Part shown: piece by piece, positions 1 through 7,839 of the stretch
How the letters are laid out: each line of letters starts with the position of its first letter
Numbering within the stretch: position 1 is the first letter of the stretch
Source: a virus
DNA length: 58,788 nt
Virus record (IMG/VR): IMGVR_UViG_3300020420_000017
Location: 1 to 58,788 of that record
Direction: 5' to 3' (one strand)
Program-made: the position numbers and the translations under genes
The notes under the pieces: model-generated
Told to the model about the DNA's origin: nothing
Database searches by the model: none
Seen by the model: the letters and a program-made list of their open reading frames with translations, nothing else

Positions 1-270
1 TACAAAGTATACAGCTGCCATGTCTCCTAGTATCTTTGCAGCATTATCGAGACCGAATAATGTTGCAGCAATAACAAAAGCAGGGTAAAGTAACATACCA
101 CCAAGAGCAAACCAAGCCATATTCCTTTGTGCATCTTGTTTTTTATCTTCATTTTCAAGTTGTATCAACTTTTGTTCCATTTCAAATTCTTCATCAGTAA
201 CAACTCCATCATCATCTTTATCAAAACCAGCATACTTACTTCCTGGCTCTAATTGTTTTTGTGCAGCCAT
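1..270 (-). CDS. EF-hand membrane protein (3' end outside window)
   Basis: The ATG is at 270 and the frame stays open through base 1, so the C-terminus is missing. Around residues 17-29 there is a textbook EF-hand loop, DKDDDGVVTDEEF, which should bind Ca2+. A charged helix follows, then a hydrophobic stretch (about residues 50-70, AWFALGGMLLYPAFVIAATL) that looks membrane-spanning. Small EF-hand plus transmembrane proteins of this type are common in marine T4-like phages. I cannot tell whether it acts as a holin, an envelope protein or something else. It overlaps the end of the preceding ORF by 35 bases. Confidence 0.75.
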   Translation of the reverse strand, partial: MAAQKQLEPGSKYAGFDKDDDGVVTDEEFEMEQKLIQLENEDKKQDAQRNMAWFALGGMLLYPAFVIAATLFGLDNAAKILGDMAAVYFV

Positions 271-457
271 CGCTAAACTCCTTAATTTTCTTCGCTATTT
301 CTTTAGCTTCTTTAAATCCATTACGAAGAGAATTTGACCTATGGCCATTTTCTAAAAACCACTCTATAGTATCTATATCAGATCCTTCAGGCATATTAAA
401 GTCTTTTGTTATAAGTTCAAAATCATTTCTTAATTGTATAGCTTCTGTTAATTGCAA
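236..457 (-). CDS. Small hypothetical protein
   Basis: This 73-residue mixed-charge protein has helical stretches and a Lys/Arg-rich C-terminus (KTIRARK). It begins inside the end of the PD-(D/E)XK nuclease gene and its tail overlaps the start of the EF-hand gene by 35 bases, which is longer than most overlaps here. No family is recognised. It fits the one-strand, tightly packed pattern, so it is probably real. Confidence 0.5.
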   Translation of the reverse strand: MQLTEAIQLRNDFELITKDFNMPEGSDIDTIEWFLENGHRSNSLRNGFKEAKEIAKKIKEFSDGCTKTIRARK

Positions 458-1131
458 TGTCCAAACATCCTTCTTTTTCTGTATTCATCAATTGTATCAT
501 GTAGTAGTTTAGTATAATTGTCTCTATGTTCTACATAAACTACCGGTTTTTCATGGTCTACATCCATGATTATCACTACGTTTGGTGCGATTAAACCTAC
601 ACGTTCTTCTAGCATGATAGAATACGCAGCACCTTGCGCAAAATAATTACTTATTTTTTCTTTCTTTTTTATATATCTTGATGTTTTAAAATCAATTATA
701 GAAGGCACCCCGTTAAACTGCGCTATACAATCGCAACGACCTGCCACTTTTAAGTGATGACTAAATAAAGGCACCTCGAGACCGAATATCGTTCCAATAC
801 TTTCATCAAGTACTGGTTTAAGATTATCGAGACTTTGTCTGATGTGTGGTAAAAATTCTGTAGTGTCCTCATTGTTTAAATACTTCTCTATGATACTGTG
901 TACTTTGGTACCACGTCTTACGGCTTTACCACTTACTATTTCAGCTTGTTCTTCGCCTACGCGTTGTTTCCAAGCTCGTATAATGTCTTCGGTAAGTACG
1001 CTTAAAACAGTTGTAATACTAGGATAACGATCACCATTAGGAGTAGTATAAGTTCTCCCATTACTGGTTGTTTCTGCATCCAAGTCATTATATTCAAGAT
1101 TAATTTTATCATGACTAAATTTCTTCATCAT
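448..1131 (-). CDS. PD-(D/E)XK (RecB/Cas4-type) nuclease
   Basis: The protein has 227 residues. The nuclease core is readable in order: a conserved Glu in GLEVPLFSHHLKVAGRCD (glutamate plus GRxD), then IIDFKTSR carrying the D...xK catalytic pair, then FAQGAAY, the Q-x3-Y motif of RecB-family nucleases. It should cleave DNA with Mg2+. Similar exonucleases occur in T4-like marine phages, where roles in host DNA degradation or recombination have been proposed. Two adjacent ATG codons (1131 and 1128) are both possible starts. It overlaps the upstream 2OG oxygenase gene by 17 bases. Confidence 0.75.
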   Translation of the reverse strand: MMKKFSHDKINLEYNDLDAETTSNGRTYTTPNGDRYPSITTVLSVLTEDIIRAWKQRVGEEQAEIVSGKAVRRGTKVHSIIEKYLNNEDTTEFLPHIRQSLDNLKPVLDESIGTIFGLEVPLFSHHLKVAGRCDCIAQFNGVPSIIDFKTSRYIKKKEKISNYFAQGAAYSIMLEERVGLIAPNVVIIMDVDHEKPVVYVEHRDNYTKLLHDTIDEYRKRRMFGHCN

Positions 1132-1681
1132 ACTTTAAATCTTCTTTCGTAATATAATTTAAATTAAGTACACATCTTATTTTATCATTTGTACACGTTG
1201 TTCCAGCATGTAGATAGTGAGAAGGAAACTCTACTAACCTATTTTGCACACTTTCTACTTTCGTACCATCTTTAAAAACAGTAAAACCGTCATTAGTATT
1301 TAAAAAAAATATTGCAGTTGTGCACTTGAAATGTGAATCATTGTGTAAATCAAATTCTAATATTTTTGGATTATAAGGTGTTACATTTGCTTTTATTCTG
1401 ATTATTACTGCCGGATCAATTTTTTTCATTAACGGCGTAAGCTGAGAATAAAAGTTAGAAACAGTTCCCTTTGGTGCTCTATAAAAAGTATGCACAAATT
1501 GAAAATTATGCATGTCTTGATTAGTATCATAAACCTTGTGTTCACCAAAATTCCATGTTAATTGATTACCAAAGAAAAAAGCTTGCATGGAATGGAATGC
1601 ACTTTTCTGTAAAAAATTATCTGTTATTTTTAGATCATTTTTTAAGTTATGTACTTTCTTTTTTTGTATTTTCTTGTTCAT
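1115..1681 (-). CDS. 2-oxoglutarate/Fe(II)-dependent oxygenase
   Basis: This 188-residue protein has the double-stranded beta-helix signature: the iron-binding HxD (H113, D115 in DLHNDSHF), a distal His in HYLHAG (H158) and the 2OG-binding Arg in KIRCVLN (R169). It should couple oxidative decarboxylation of 2-oxoglutarate to hydroxylation of an unknown substrate. Prolyl-hydroxylase-like proteins of this size are frequent in marine T4-like phages. The ATG at 1681 is preferred over an in-frame TTG at 1693. A link to DNA-base chemistry is possible, but nothing local shows it. Confidence 0.7.
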   Translation of the reverse strand: MNKKIQKKKVHNLKNDLKITDNFLQKSAFHSMQAFFFGNQLTWNFGEHKVYDTNQDMHNFQFVHTFYRAPKGTVSNFYSQLTPLMKKIDPAVIIRIKANVTPYNPKILEFDLHNDSHFKCTTAIFFLNTNDGFTVFKDGTKVESVQNRLVEFPSHYLHAGTTCTNDKIRCVLNLNYITKEDLKYDEEI

Positions 1682-1916
1682 AATTATACTCAAATATTTC
1701 TTTTACTGCATCTTTTGTTAAGCAATAAATTGCTTCAGGTGTGTACCGATAGTTATATGACTGAACAGCCTGTTGATATATTTTCATGTTCATTACACTA
1801 ACGTATTCTCTACATTCTTTCATTGACTCAAATGATGGATTTTTAAAAATATACATAGGCCTGTCTAATGCAGCAGTGTTAGCCATCAAAAAAGTTACTA
1901 CTAAAAAAAATTTCAT
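1647..1916 (-). CDS. Small secreted/periplasmic protein with signal peptide
   Basis: The 89-residue product starts with a short Lys, a hydrophobic core and a small-residue cleavage region (MKFFLVVTFLMANTAALDR), which reads as a Sec signal peptide cut near residue 16. Two cysteines remain in the mature part, one in KECREY and one in IYCLTK, and they could form a disulfide in the periplasm. The C-terminus is charged. Function is unknown. Envelope targeting fits superinfection exclusion or lysis roles, but this is inference only. Confidence 0.6.
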   Translation of the reverse strand: MKFFLVVTFLMANTAALDRPMYIFKNPSFESMKECREYVSVMNMKIYQQAVQSYNYRYTPEAIYCLTKDAVKEIFEYNYEQENTKKEST

Positions 1917-1924
1917 GTTTTCCT

Positions 1925-2155
1925 CTATATTTTTATTGTGTTGTCTTTACCAGAGTTTTCTTTTATTCTTTTTAGATTGTCTTTCCAACCATTATCAGTT
2001 TTAGATAGTAAACTCCCTTGATGAGCAACTATGCCTGGAAATTTTAAGACCTTGACTAATCCATTTTTTTTCAAATATTCATGTAACTCATTTGACTTAC
2101 AATCAATATCAAACTCTTGTCCGCCGTCAAGCGGTTTCACTGTGTATTTCGGCAC
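1925..2155 (-). CDS. FmdB-like small protein that has lost its zinc ribbon
   Basis: The likely start is the GTG at 2155, preceded by GGAAAGGA on the minus strand. This gives 76 residues beginning VPKYTVKPLDGGQEFD. The layout (short beta start, GG in place of Cys pairs, then a helix and a G/S-rich C-terminus) recalls FmdB-type putative regulators in which the zinc cysteines are replaced. Proteins like this are seen in marine T4-like phages, with no known function. An in-frame upstream extension to 2257 would overlap the neighbour heavily and is less likely. Confidence 0.55.
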   Translation of the reverse strand: MPKYTVKPLDGGQEFDIDCKSNELHEYLKKNGLVKVLKFPGIVAHQGSLLSKTDNGWKDNLKRIKENSGKDNTIKI

Positions 2156-2708
2156 CGCTATATCCTTTCCACCAATCAGGAGCTTCTCGCTTCCATTGCC
2201 ATTTGGCAAATGGTTTTGCTTTATGATAATAGTTTCTATAGGCTTGAACTGCATCACCAGGAACCATACATTCTGGGTAATGAGTCATTGCTTGAACAAA
2301 CTCGGTAAGACCAATATCCTTAATATTTATAGGAGGAGCAGCTAGTATCGGTCCAAGTTTTTTAAAAGTTATGTGTTGTTTACCTCTACGATATTCGAAT
2401 TCTTTTGCAAGAGACACAAAGTGATAATAGTGCCAATTGTAGTTTTGTAAACTTTCTGCAGTCCATGTTGTACAAGGGTGATACTTGTGTACAGCAGCAT
2501 AATACAAATCATCACGTATGTCACCAAACGTGTAGTATGTTTGCATAGTCTTACCAGATTTAGATCTTCTCTTTTCTGGCGTGCCATCAAGCATTCGATG
2601 AACTGTACTTAGCATTTGTGCTGATTCAATAATCATCTTTGGTACATGCTTATCGCACATCATCATTGCTGCTTTAGCAGGATCTTTATCTAATATAAAA
2701 ATATTCAT
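2127..2708 (-). CDS. Conserved phage protein (MNIFILDKDPAKAA type)
   Basis: The protein has 193 residues. The N-terminus (MNIFILDKDPAKAA, then CDKHVPKMIIESAQMLST) is a pattern I know from conserved hypothetical proteins of many tailed phages. It distantly recalls the pyrimidine-dimer glycosylase family (Pyr_excise), though no catalytic residue can be asserted. The middle is rich in Trp, Tyr and His. A clear early-type promoter lies 22-50 bases upstream, so it is probably expressed early. Confidence 0.6.
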   Translation of the reverse strand: MNIFILDKDPAKAAMMMCDKHVPKMIIESAQMLSTVHRMLDGTPEKRRSKSGKTMQTYYTFGDIRDDLYYAAVHKYHPCTTWTAESLQNYNWHYYHFVSLAKEFEYRRGKQHITFKKLGPILAAPPINIKDIGLTEFVQAMTHYPECMVPGDAVQAYRNYYHKAKPFAKWQWKREAPDWWKGYSGAEIHSETA

Positions 2709-2729
2709 TTTTCACCTTTAAATAATAAT

Positions 2730-2759
2730 ATAATACCATAATTTTAGTCATTTGTAAAC
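2730..2759 (-). promoter_or_regulatory. Early sigma70-type promoter P1
   Basis: The minus strand reads GTTTACA (2759-2753), a 17-base spacer ending in TATGG, then TATTAT (2735-2730). This matches the T4 early promoter layout and the other promoters in this window. The ATG of the downstream gene is at 2708. Confidence 0.75.
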
Positions 2760-2769
2760 AGTTATTTTT

Positions 2770-2931
2770 TTAATTGATTTGAAATTTATCCTCCAGTACT
2801 TGCTTCAACTTGATTTTACGTCTTATGAAATTTAATTTCTTAACAATTCGTTCCATTCGATTTATTCTACCTTTCTTGCGTAACTTTGATGCGTGAATTT
2901 GTAAATCTTTTTCAAGTTGTTGTAGTAACAT
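2770..2931 (-). CDS. Small, very basic hypothetical protein
   Basis: The ORF has 53 codons from the ATG at 2931 to the TAA at 2770, with AAGG upstream at suitable spacing. The product is strongly basic and helical (for example KLRKKGRINRMERIVKKL). This suggests nucleic-acid binding or a small antagonist of a host protein, both typical of early T4-like small genes. It fills what would otherwise be a 250-base gap. Confidence 0.55.
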   Translation of the reverse strand: MLLQQLEKDLQIHASKLRKKGRINRMERIVKKLNFIRRKIKLKQVLEDKFQIN

Positions 2932-2958
2932 TTCTCTACCTTTCTTAAGATAGTAGAG

Positions 2959-3375
2959 TCAGTCCTGTAGTAATTTTGGAAATGCCTCCTCTACTATCGG
3001 CCTGCTTAGCCCGTTTGGTTTTTTCTTATTGATCATTGAAATAACAATTTTTGCGTCTTCAGGATGCACACCTTCTAGTATACCTATGAATATTTGTTCT
3101 CTCTTAACAGCAGGCAACTTATCGCCCGGACCACCTTTTACAAAGTATTTAAATTTTTGATTTTCTTTTGTTAAATTTGCAGGGTGGAAATGTGATGGTG
3201 ATGGCGTATATGGTGGTTGGCCGTCAGGCAAGTTCCATAATACTTTTGAATCCATCGTTCCTCTTAATACATCTTTAAGAGCCCATGTTTCATTCTCTTT
3301 TAATATTCTAATCTTATCATCACGATTACGTTGTTTTGCCACTTCTTCAAGCACTTCATAAACATACTGTTTCAT
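2959..3375 (-). CDS. Conserved T4-like protein of unknown function (DUF6433-like)
   Basis: This 138-residue protein has a Pro-rich middle (LPDGQPPYTPSPS) followed by FVKGGPGDKLPAVKREQIFIG. The late section includes LEGVHPEDAKIVISM. I recognise this pattern from conserved hypothetical proteins next to RNase H in marine T4-like phages. The assignment to DUF6433 is from memory. Its start overlaps the RNase H stop, so the two are probably co-translated. Confidence 0.6.
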   Translation of the reverse strand: MKQYVYEVLEEVAKQRNRDDKIRILKENETWALKDVLRGTMDSKVLWNLPDGQPPYTPSPSHFHPANLTKENQKFKYFVKGGPGDKLPAVKREQIFIGILEGVHPEDAKIVISMINKKKPNGLSRPIVEEAFPKLLQD

Positions 3376-4244
3376 TAAATAAACTCCTGTGCACTTTCAA
3401 TCAATTGATTACACTTGTTCGATACAAGATATGGAAATACTTTACCTCGTCTCGCCCATCGTAAATCTGGCTTATCAGCCATAAAGTTATTTATAATTTC
3501 TCTTCTGAGCTCTTGTGGTGTTTCACTTAGATCGATTAATTTTTTATTTCTACAATAATTTCGATACCAAGAAGCTGCATAAAGCAATTCACCTTCTTCA
3601 AGATCTTCCATTATATTATCTATCTTCTTTTGAGTTATTGGAGTTTGCCTGAAACCTTCAACAAATACATTATCGTCAGATAAAATATTTGGTACTCCAT
3701 CACCTTTATCACCTTTTATAATATGTGTTTGTAAGTATACTCTTGGATTATCAACAGTTAATTCTTTTTTAAGAAGTGGCGAGTATTGTCTTACAAATTT
3801 ATATTTTTGTAACTGTAAGAAATCTCTATCAGAAGATACTATCATTATCTTTTCAGGATCGTAATCTCTGTTTGGATCCGGATTTCGAGTAACTAATGTA
3901 CCTATGACATCATCAGCCTCACACTTGTCAACTCTTATAACAGTATAAGGAAAGTTTTCGGCGATTTCTTCTCGTATTTTGTTTAAAATTCTAAAGGCTT
4001 CACCCCAATCAAATGTAGATTCTTTCTGAGTTTTCTTTCTACTTGCTTTATATTGTGGAAAAGCTGTCCTGCGCCAGTTATTTGACGCATCGACAGCAAG
4101 AACTAATTCACCATACTCTTCTTTGTATCTTGTTCGATACATTCTAAGGGAGTTGAGAATCATATGGCGAATTAGTTGTTCGTCAAACGTTTTATTAATT
4201 ATTATGCTTGCTAAAGCAATACCACTGTAGTCAACAATAATCAT
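3375..4244 (-). CDS. rnh: T4 RNase H-type 5'-3' nuclease
   Basis: The protein has 289 residues, close to T4 RNase H (305). Acidic metal-binding motifs of the FEN/5'-3' nuclease family are present in order: the N-terminal IIVDYSG, AVDASNNWR, CEADDVIGTL, SSDRDFLQLQ and the H3TH-like GDKGDGVPNIL. It should remove RNA primers and adjacent DNA from lagging-strand fragments, working with gp32 and gp45 in the T4 model. It overlaps the genes on both sides by a few bases. Confidence 0.9.
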   Translation of the reverse strand: MIIVDYSGIALASIIINKTFDEQLIRHMILNSLRMYRTRYKEEYGELVLAVDASNNWRRTAFPQYKASRKKTQKESTFDWGEAFRILNKIREEIAENFPYTVIRVDKCEADDVIGTLVTRNPDPNRDYDPEKIMIVSSDRDFLQLQKYKFVRQYSPLLKKELTVDNPRVYLQTHIIKGDKGDGVPNILSDDNVFVEGFRQTPITQKKIDNIMEDLEEGELLYAASWYRNYCRNKKLIDLSETPQELRREIINNFMADKPDLRWARRGKVFPYLVSNKCNQLIESAQEFI

Positions 4245-4567
4245 GAGTATTCACTCCATGACTGATCTGGATATCTTGATTCGCCCCAAGACAATCCATC
4301 AGGTCGTCTTAAATCATTTCTTGTCCAGATATAAACATCCCATAATGTGGCATTTTTCATACCACCTTTTGGATTGCCGCCGTAAACAAAACCGTACTTT
4401 GGTTTGCGACCTTTCTTTTCGACTCTAAACTTTTTGCTAGAGTTTGCATTAACGACTTTTACAACAGCTTTGACTGTTTCATATTCTTTCATATCTTCAG
4501 GGTTAGAAGGATCAAACCTTCCAACCCATGATGTTGATCTTTTGTGCTTACCAATAAAAATACCCAT
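4241..4567 (-). CDS. Hypothetical protein
   Basis: This 108-residue basic protein has a short beta-like start (MGIFIGKHKRSTSWVG), a Lys-rich centre (KKFRVEKKGRKPKYGF) and an aromatic C-terminus. No family is recognised. It sits between small early genes and RNase H with ATGA-type coupling on its downstream side, so it belongs to the early transcript from P2. Confidence 0.55.
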   Translation of the reverse strand: MGIFIGKHKRSTSWVGRFDPSNPEDMKEYETVKAVVKVVNANSSKKFRVEKKGRKPKYGFVYGGNPKGGMKNATLWDVYIWTRNDLRRPDGLSWGESRYPDQSWSEYS

Positions 4568-4722
4568 TATATTTTTCTCCCTTCAAAATCTAATGATGAC
4601 TCATGAGCTTCTTGTGTGTCATTATTTGGGTAACGTACTGCATAGTAACCGTTACCTAAGTATGTTAAAATCTGAACGTAATCATCAGTAAAGTGACATC
4701 TAGCAAATACTTTTTTTTCCAT
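4567..4722 (-). CDS. Small hypothetical protein
   Basis: The start is chosen as the ATG at 4722, which overlaps the upstream stop (TAATG) and gives 51 residues starting MEKKVFARCH. A longer in-frame extension would invade the neighbour. The sequence alternates beta-like stretches (VQILTYLGNGYYAVRY), suggesting a small beta-barrel fold. Function is unknown. Confidence 0.55.
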   Translation of the reverse strand: MEKKVFARCHFTDDYVQILTYLGNGYYAVRYPNNDTQEAHESSLDFEGRKI

Positions 4723-5033
4723 TACACAGCCTCCTGAAAACCAATTGGCATACACTTAAACTTTTTATATTCTTTATTATTGAACCAGATAGTGAAGGTA
4801 TCACCAACCATTGAGCTTCTTAAGCCAGAACCGTCGTTTCTGTAATGAAGAACTTCGACGTTATCGTTGGCATCGCTGCCGATTTTTTTAGACCATGAAC
4901 CGTCTGTATTTTGAGTGTATCTAAAAGCATAATTTAATGCTTCATTGATGTTACTTGTTTGAGTTTTGATCGATGCCGCATTATAAGGCGTACCACCAAA
5001 ATCATTATTATATGTAACTACTACTTCTATCAT
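4722..5033 (-). CDS. Hypothetical protein, first gene after promoter P2
   Basis: The 103-residue protein is rich in Asn, Gly and Tyr, with beta-type segments (MIEVVVTYNNDFGG; DTFTIWFNNKEYKKF). It is led by a GGGAGT ribosome site and an early-type promoter, so it should be expressed strongly and early. No family is recognised. Confidence 0.6.
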   Translation of the reverse strand: MIEVVVTYNNDFGGTPYNAASIKTQTSNINEALNYAFRYTQNTDGSWSKKIGSDANDNVEVLHYRNDGSGLRSSMVGDTFTIWFNNKEYKKFKCMPIGFQEAV

Positions 5034-5076
5034 AACTAAACTCCCTTTAATAGTTAATTTTTTATTTTATAATTAT

Positions 5077-5106
5077 ATTATACACTGTTTTTTTGTAAAT
5101 GTACAC
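5077..5106 (-). promoter_or_regulatory. Early sigma70-type promoter P2
   Basis: The minus strand reads GTGTACA (5106-5100), 17 bases, then TATAAT (5082-5077). It lies in a 112-base intergenic cassette that also holds the palindrome at 5139-5148 and a downstream AAAGGGAGT ribosome site. Confidence 0.85.
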
Positions 5107-5138
5107 TAAAAAATGCACTTTTTTTAAAAAAATAAACA

Positions 5139-5148
5139 TAACATGTTA
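5139..5148 (-). repeat. TAACATGTTA palindrome overlapping a stop codon (cassette copy 1)
   Basis: The perfect palindrome TAACATGTTA includes the TAA of the upstream gene and lies 33 bases upstream of the -35 of P2. The same element recurs at 16228, 16694 (one base changed) and 20721, each time on the stop codon ahead of an early promoter. It may be an operator or a mark of a mobile promoter cassette. Confidence 0.6.
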
Positions 5149-5376
5149 ACTATTTCTTTTCTTTCTTTCTTGTCTAAACTTCCATAACATCCAATCATAA
5201 TATCTTTCAGGCTCTGGATCATCAGATTTAACTAATTTGCGTTCGCTCTTGCCAAAATCTCTTTCGTAAACTGTCTTACCACCATCAGGTGATTCATAAA
5301 TTTTTTTAGGTTTTTCTTCAGGCAATTCTACATGATCACCAGTTCCTGTCATATCTTGTGTATACTTATTCATCAT
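5146..5376 (-). CDS. Small charged hypothetical protein
   Basis: The 76-residue product is very rich in Lys, Glu and Asp with a Pro-rich linker (VELPEEKPKKIYESPDGG) and a basic end (RQERKKRNS). It is probably partly disordered. Two adjacent ATGs (5376, 5373) overlap the end of thyX. No family is recognised. Confidence 0.5.
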   Translation of the reverse strand: MMNKYTQDMTGTGDHVELPEEKPKKIYESPDGGKTVYERDFGKSERKLVKSDDPEPERYYDWMLWKFRQERKKRNS

Positions 5377-6070
5377 AAAACTCCTCTACCATTGGAAATA
5401 TTTTTGATATAGCTTTACCGCAAGCTTTTGCAACTTGCATACATTCTTTTTGAGTACCATTTGCTGAGCGTAATTCTATAAAGTGAATCCAACTTCTTAT
5501 CGTACCATTCATATATAATCTAGACCTAGTTAATCCTTCAGGTAACACTACTCTAGCTTGTTCTTTAGCTACGTCATTTTCTATTGCCCACTTATACGCC
5601 TCTTTACAAACTTTAATTACTTCTTCTTGTTTACGTTTCCAACCCATATCTAAAGCTAATTCTGTATTTTTAATACTGTTTTGCCTGTTTTTCTTATCTT
5701 GAAGTCTTGCTTCTCTTACAACAAATTCTAACTCTTCTACTGGATTAGCGTACCTTTGACTAAATTCTTGAAAACTAAAACTTCTATGTCTTAGCAATTG
5801 TCTTGCAATGTCTCTTGTAGTTTCTATTTCAATACAAGCACTAACCATTTCGAATGGTGACCAATGTTTATATTTAATTAAATATCTTAATAACTTTTCA
5901 GTTGTTGCAGAATTATTCTGATTAGAAGGATTAGAAACTCTAGCGCAAAATGCAATTAAATCTTGAGAGCCTAAAACTAAATTTTTAGGATTTTCATCAT
6001 CTTTTTCATTATCACTAGACCATAGTCTAAATTCAGAAGGTTTACTATAACTAATTAATTCTGCTTTCAT
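5366..6070 (-). CDS. thyX: Flavin-dependent thymidylate synthase ThyX
   Basis: The protein has 234 residues, the usual ThyX length. The signature RHRxxSxxExSxRY is intact at residues 94-107 (RHRSFSFQEFSQRY). The enzyme makes dTMP from dUMP using 5,10-methylene-tetrahydrofolate, FAD and NADPH. It differs from T4, which uses the unrelated ThyA-type gp td. The dCMP deaminase at 13784 would feed dUMP to it, and the GlyA encoded at 24206 would regenerate its folate donor. It overlaps its downstream neighbour by 11 bases. Confidence 0.93.
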   Translation of the reverse strand: MKAELISYSKPSEFRLWSSDNEKDDENPKNLVLGSQDLIAFCARVSNPSNQNNSATTEKLLRYLIKYKHWSPFEMVSACIEIETTRDIARQLLRHRSFSFQEFSQRYANPVEELEFVVREARLQDKKNRQNSIKNTELALDMGWKRKQEEVIKVCKEAYKWAIENDVAKEQARVVLPEGLTRSRLYMNGTIRSWIHFIELRSANGTQKECMQVAKACGKAISKIFPMVEEFYDE

Positions 6071-6285
6071 TTAATACTACCTATCATTATTAATATACAA
6101 ATATAGAAGAATGCAAATATAAAAACTGGTGTTGCATTTGAAATCTTTTTTGTAGTTTTTGGTTCTTCTTTTAAATAATAAAAACCCATATAGTCTCTAT
6201 CCCAAGCGTCTCTTCTTGTATCTTTTTTACGCTGATCTACGTGTATAGTTCTTGGATCAACTTTATAAACTTCAGGTTTTTTCAT
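6067..6285 (-). CDS. Small single-pass membrane protein
   Basis: The protein has 72 residues. The first 50 are charged and Lys/Arg/Asp-rich. The last 22 form one hydrophobic segment (TPVFIFAFFYICILIMIG), giving a C-terminally anchored protein. The start overlaps the end of the upstream small gene and the stop overlaps the thyX start. No family is recognised. Confidence 0.55.
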   Translation of the reverse strand: MKKPEVYKVDPRTIHVDQRKKDTRRDAWDRDYMGFYYLKEEPKTTKKISNATPVFIFAFFYICILIMIGSIK

Positions 6286-6472
6286 TGTCTGCCTTTAATT
6301 GTTCTAATAAACTTCTATATTCTCTAATTACACACAAGCAGTTTGGTATGTCGTGTCTGTAATTTATCCAATGAGGTTTATGACTTTGATTCCAAGTGTG
6401 TCCATCAGCCTGCATTAAATTTTCAGATAATTTTTTTTCAAGTTTATTTAACTTTTCTATGTTATAAAACAT
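6272..6472 (-). CDS. Small helical hypothetical protein
   Basis: The 66-residue protein has coiled-coil-like ends (EKLNKLEKKLSENL; REYRSLLEQLKADNEK) around a His/Trp-rich centre. Its start overlaps the stop of the gp41 helicase gene, so translation is probably coupled to the helicase. Function is unknown. Confidence 0.55.
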   Translation of the reverse strand: MFYNIEKLNKLEKKLSENLMQADGHTWNQSHKPHWINYRHDIPNCLCVIREYRSLLEQLKADNEKT

Positions 6473-7839
6473 TATAATTTAAAGTCCTTAAATCTTTTTC
6501 CTGTTTCTGTCTTATCAAATACTGGAGTATCGTCTGATAGAGTTTGCTGATTTTCTTCTACATCATACAAACGCATCTTACTTCGATCGACACCAACTAC
6601 AAATCTTTTATGTAGTGTTGGATCGTTGTAACGGTTCTTTAATTGTTTTACCATGAACTGCCCTTGCTGTTCAAGTTCTTCAGTTGTTATGAGAGCAAAC
6701 ATTAAGTCCGCGGTAGCGGGTAATCCAAAAGATTCACTTGTATCTTCAAGCCCAACATCCGAGTTAGAATAACCGCTACGAGTCGTTTGCGTTGCAGAGA
6801 AGATCGGTAAGTCAAATTCGACCGCAAGACCACGTAATTCTTCAGCAATTGCTTTAATGTAAGAGTATGAATTGATTGCACCGCCCATTCCTTTCATTCT
6901 AGAACTTGCACATATATTTAAATAATCAATAAAAATTAAGTCTGGTTCAAATTGTCTTTTTAGTTTAAGTTCATTCAATAAAGCTCTAAAATGACCAGCG
7001 TGCGCAGAGCCGGTTGGATATTCTTTTATTATTAATTTACCTTGTGTCTTACGCGCAATGTCTTGTACTTTTAAACTAAAAGTGTTCTTTGGTAATTTAT
7101 CTAATTGATCAATAGGAACATCAAGTAAATTTGCATCTATTCTTTCAGCTATTCTTTCTTCTGCCATTTCCATTGTAATATATAAAACGTTTTGACCTTG
7201 AACTAAAGCCGAGGCAGCAACATGACACATAAATAAAGACTTACCGACACCGGTACCAGCGAGAGCAATATTAAGAGTTTTACGTGGGACACCACCTTTG
7301 GTGATTGTGTTAAAGTATTCCAAATCAAATGGAAGCCTGTCTTCTTCTGTATGGTAGAATTCATATCGTTCCTCCGCGTTTTCTACGTAGTCATGGCCAA
7401 CTTGTAGATCAAAGCCGACACCTAGAGCTTTAGTCAACAAGTCTGGTAAGGCACCTTTAGTTAATTGTTCGTGTTTACCATCAATAATTGATATTGATTC
7501 CATAATTGCAAGATATATTGCACGATCTTGACACCACTTTTCAGTAGTATCAACTAGCCATTTATCGTCTACAGTATCACCAGTGAATAGCTGCGGTACT
7601 ATATCCATAGCCATATTATATTGCTCATCACTTAGTTTATCACTTTGATCAAGTTCAATTTTAAATGATTCAGCATTTGGCAACTTGTTATACTTAGCAA
7701 CAAATTTACCAGCTTCTCGAAACAATATTCTATAGATACCTTCAAAATAATCTGGTTTGATAAAAGGTAGTACTTTACGCATATACTTTTCATCAGTTAA
7801 CAGATTACGTAATATAGTTTGTTCTAAATTAGTAGGCAT
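6472..7839 (-). CDS. 41: gp41 replicative DNA helicase (DnaB family)
   Basis: The protein has 455 residues against 475 in T4. An N-terminal helical domain (residues 1-150) precedes a RecA-like motor with the P-loop GTGVGKS (about residue 200), the Walker B-like LIFIDYLNI and a C-terminal arginine-finger region. It should form a hexamer that moves 5'-3' on the lagging strand with a primase. The usual T4 partner primase gp61 is not in this window; an unrelated AEP-type primase gene lies at 16702. It lies directly downstream of uvsX and two small genes, as in T4. Confidence 0.93.
   Translation of the reverse strand: MPTNLEQTILRNLLTDEKYMRKVLPFIKPDYFEGIYRILFREAGKFVAKYNKLPNAESFKIELDQSDKLSDEQYNMAMDIVPQLFTGDTVDDKWLVDTTEKWCQDRAIYLAIMESISIIDGKHEQLTKGALPDLLTKALGVGFDLQVGHDYVENAEERYEFYHTEEDRLPFDLEYFNTITKGGVPRKTLNIALAGTGVGKSLFMCHVAASALVQGQNVLYITMEMAEERIAERIDANLLDVPIDQLDKLPKNTFSLKVQDIARKTQGKLIIKEYPTGSAHAGHFRALLNELKLKRQFEPDLIFIDYLNICASSRMKGMGGAINSYSYIKAIAEELRGLAVEFDLPIFSATQTTRSGYSNSDVGLEDTSESFGLPATADLMFALITTEELEQQGQFMVKQLKNRYNDPTLHKRFVVGVDRSKMRLYDVEENQQTLSDDTPVFDKTETGKRFKDFKL

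Noticed and set aside
2321-2340. TATAAATA-like box inside the gene at 2127-2708
   Set aside because: It is inside a coding region with no late gene start nearby, and the sequence is common in AT-rich DNA.
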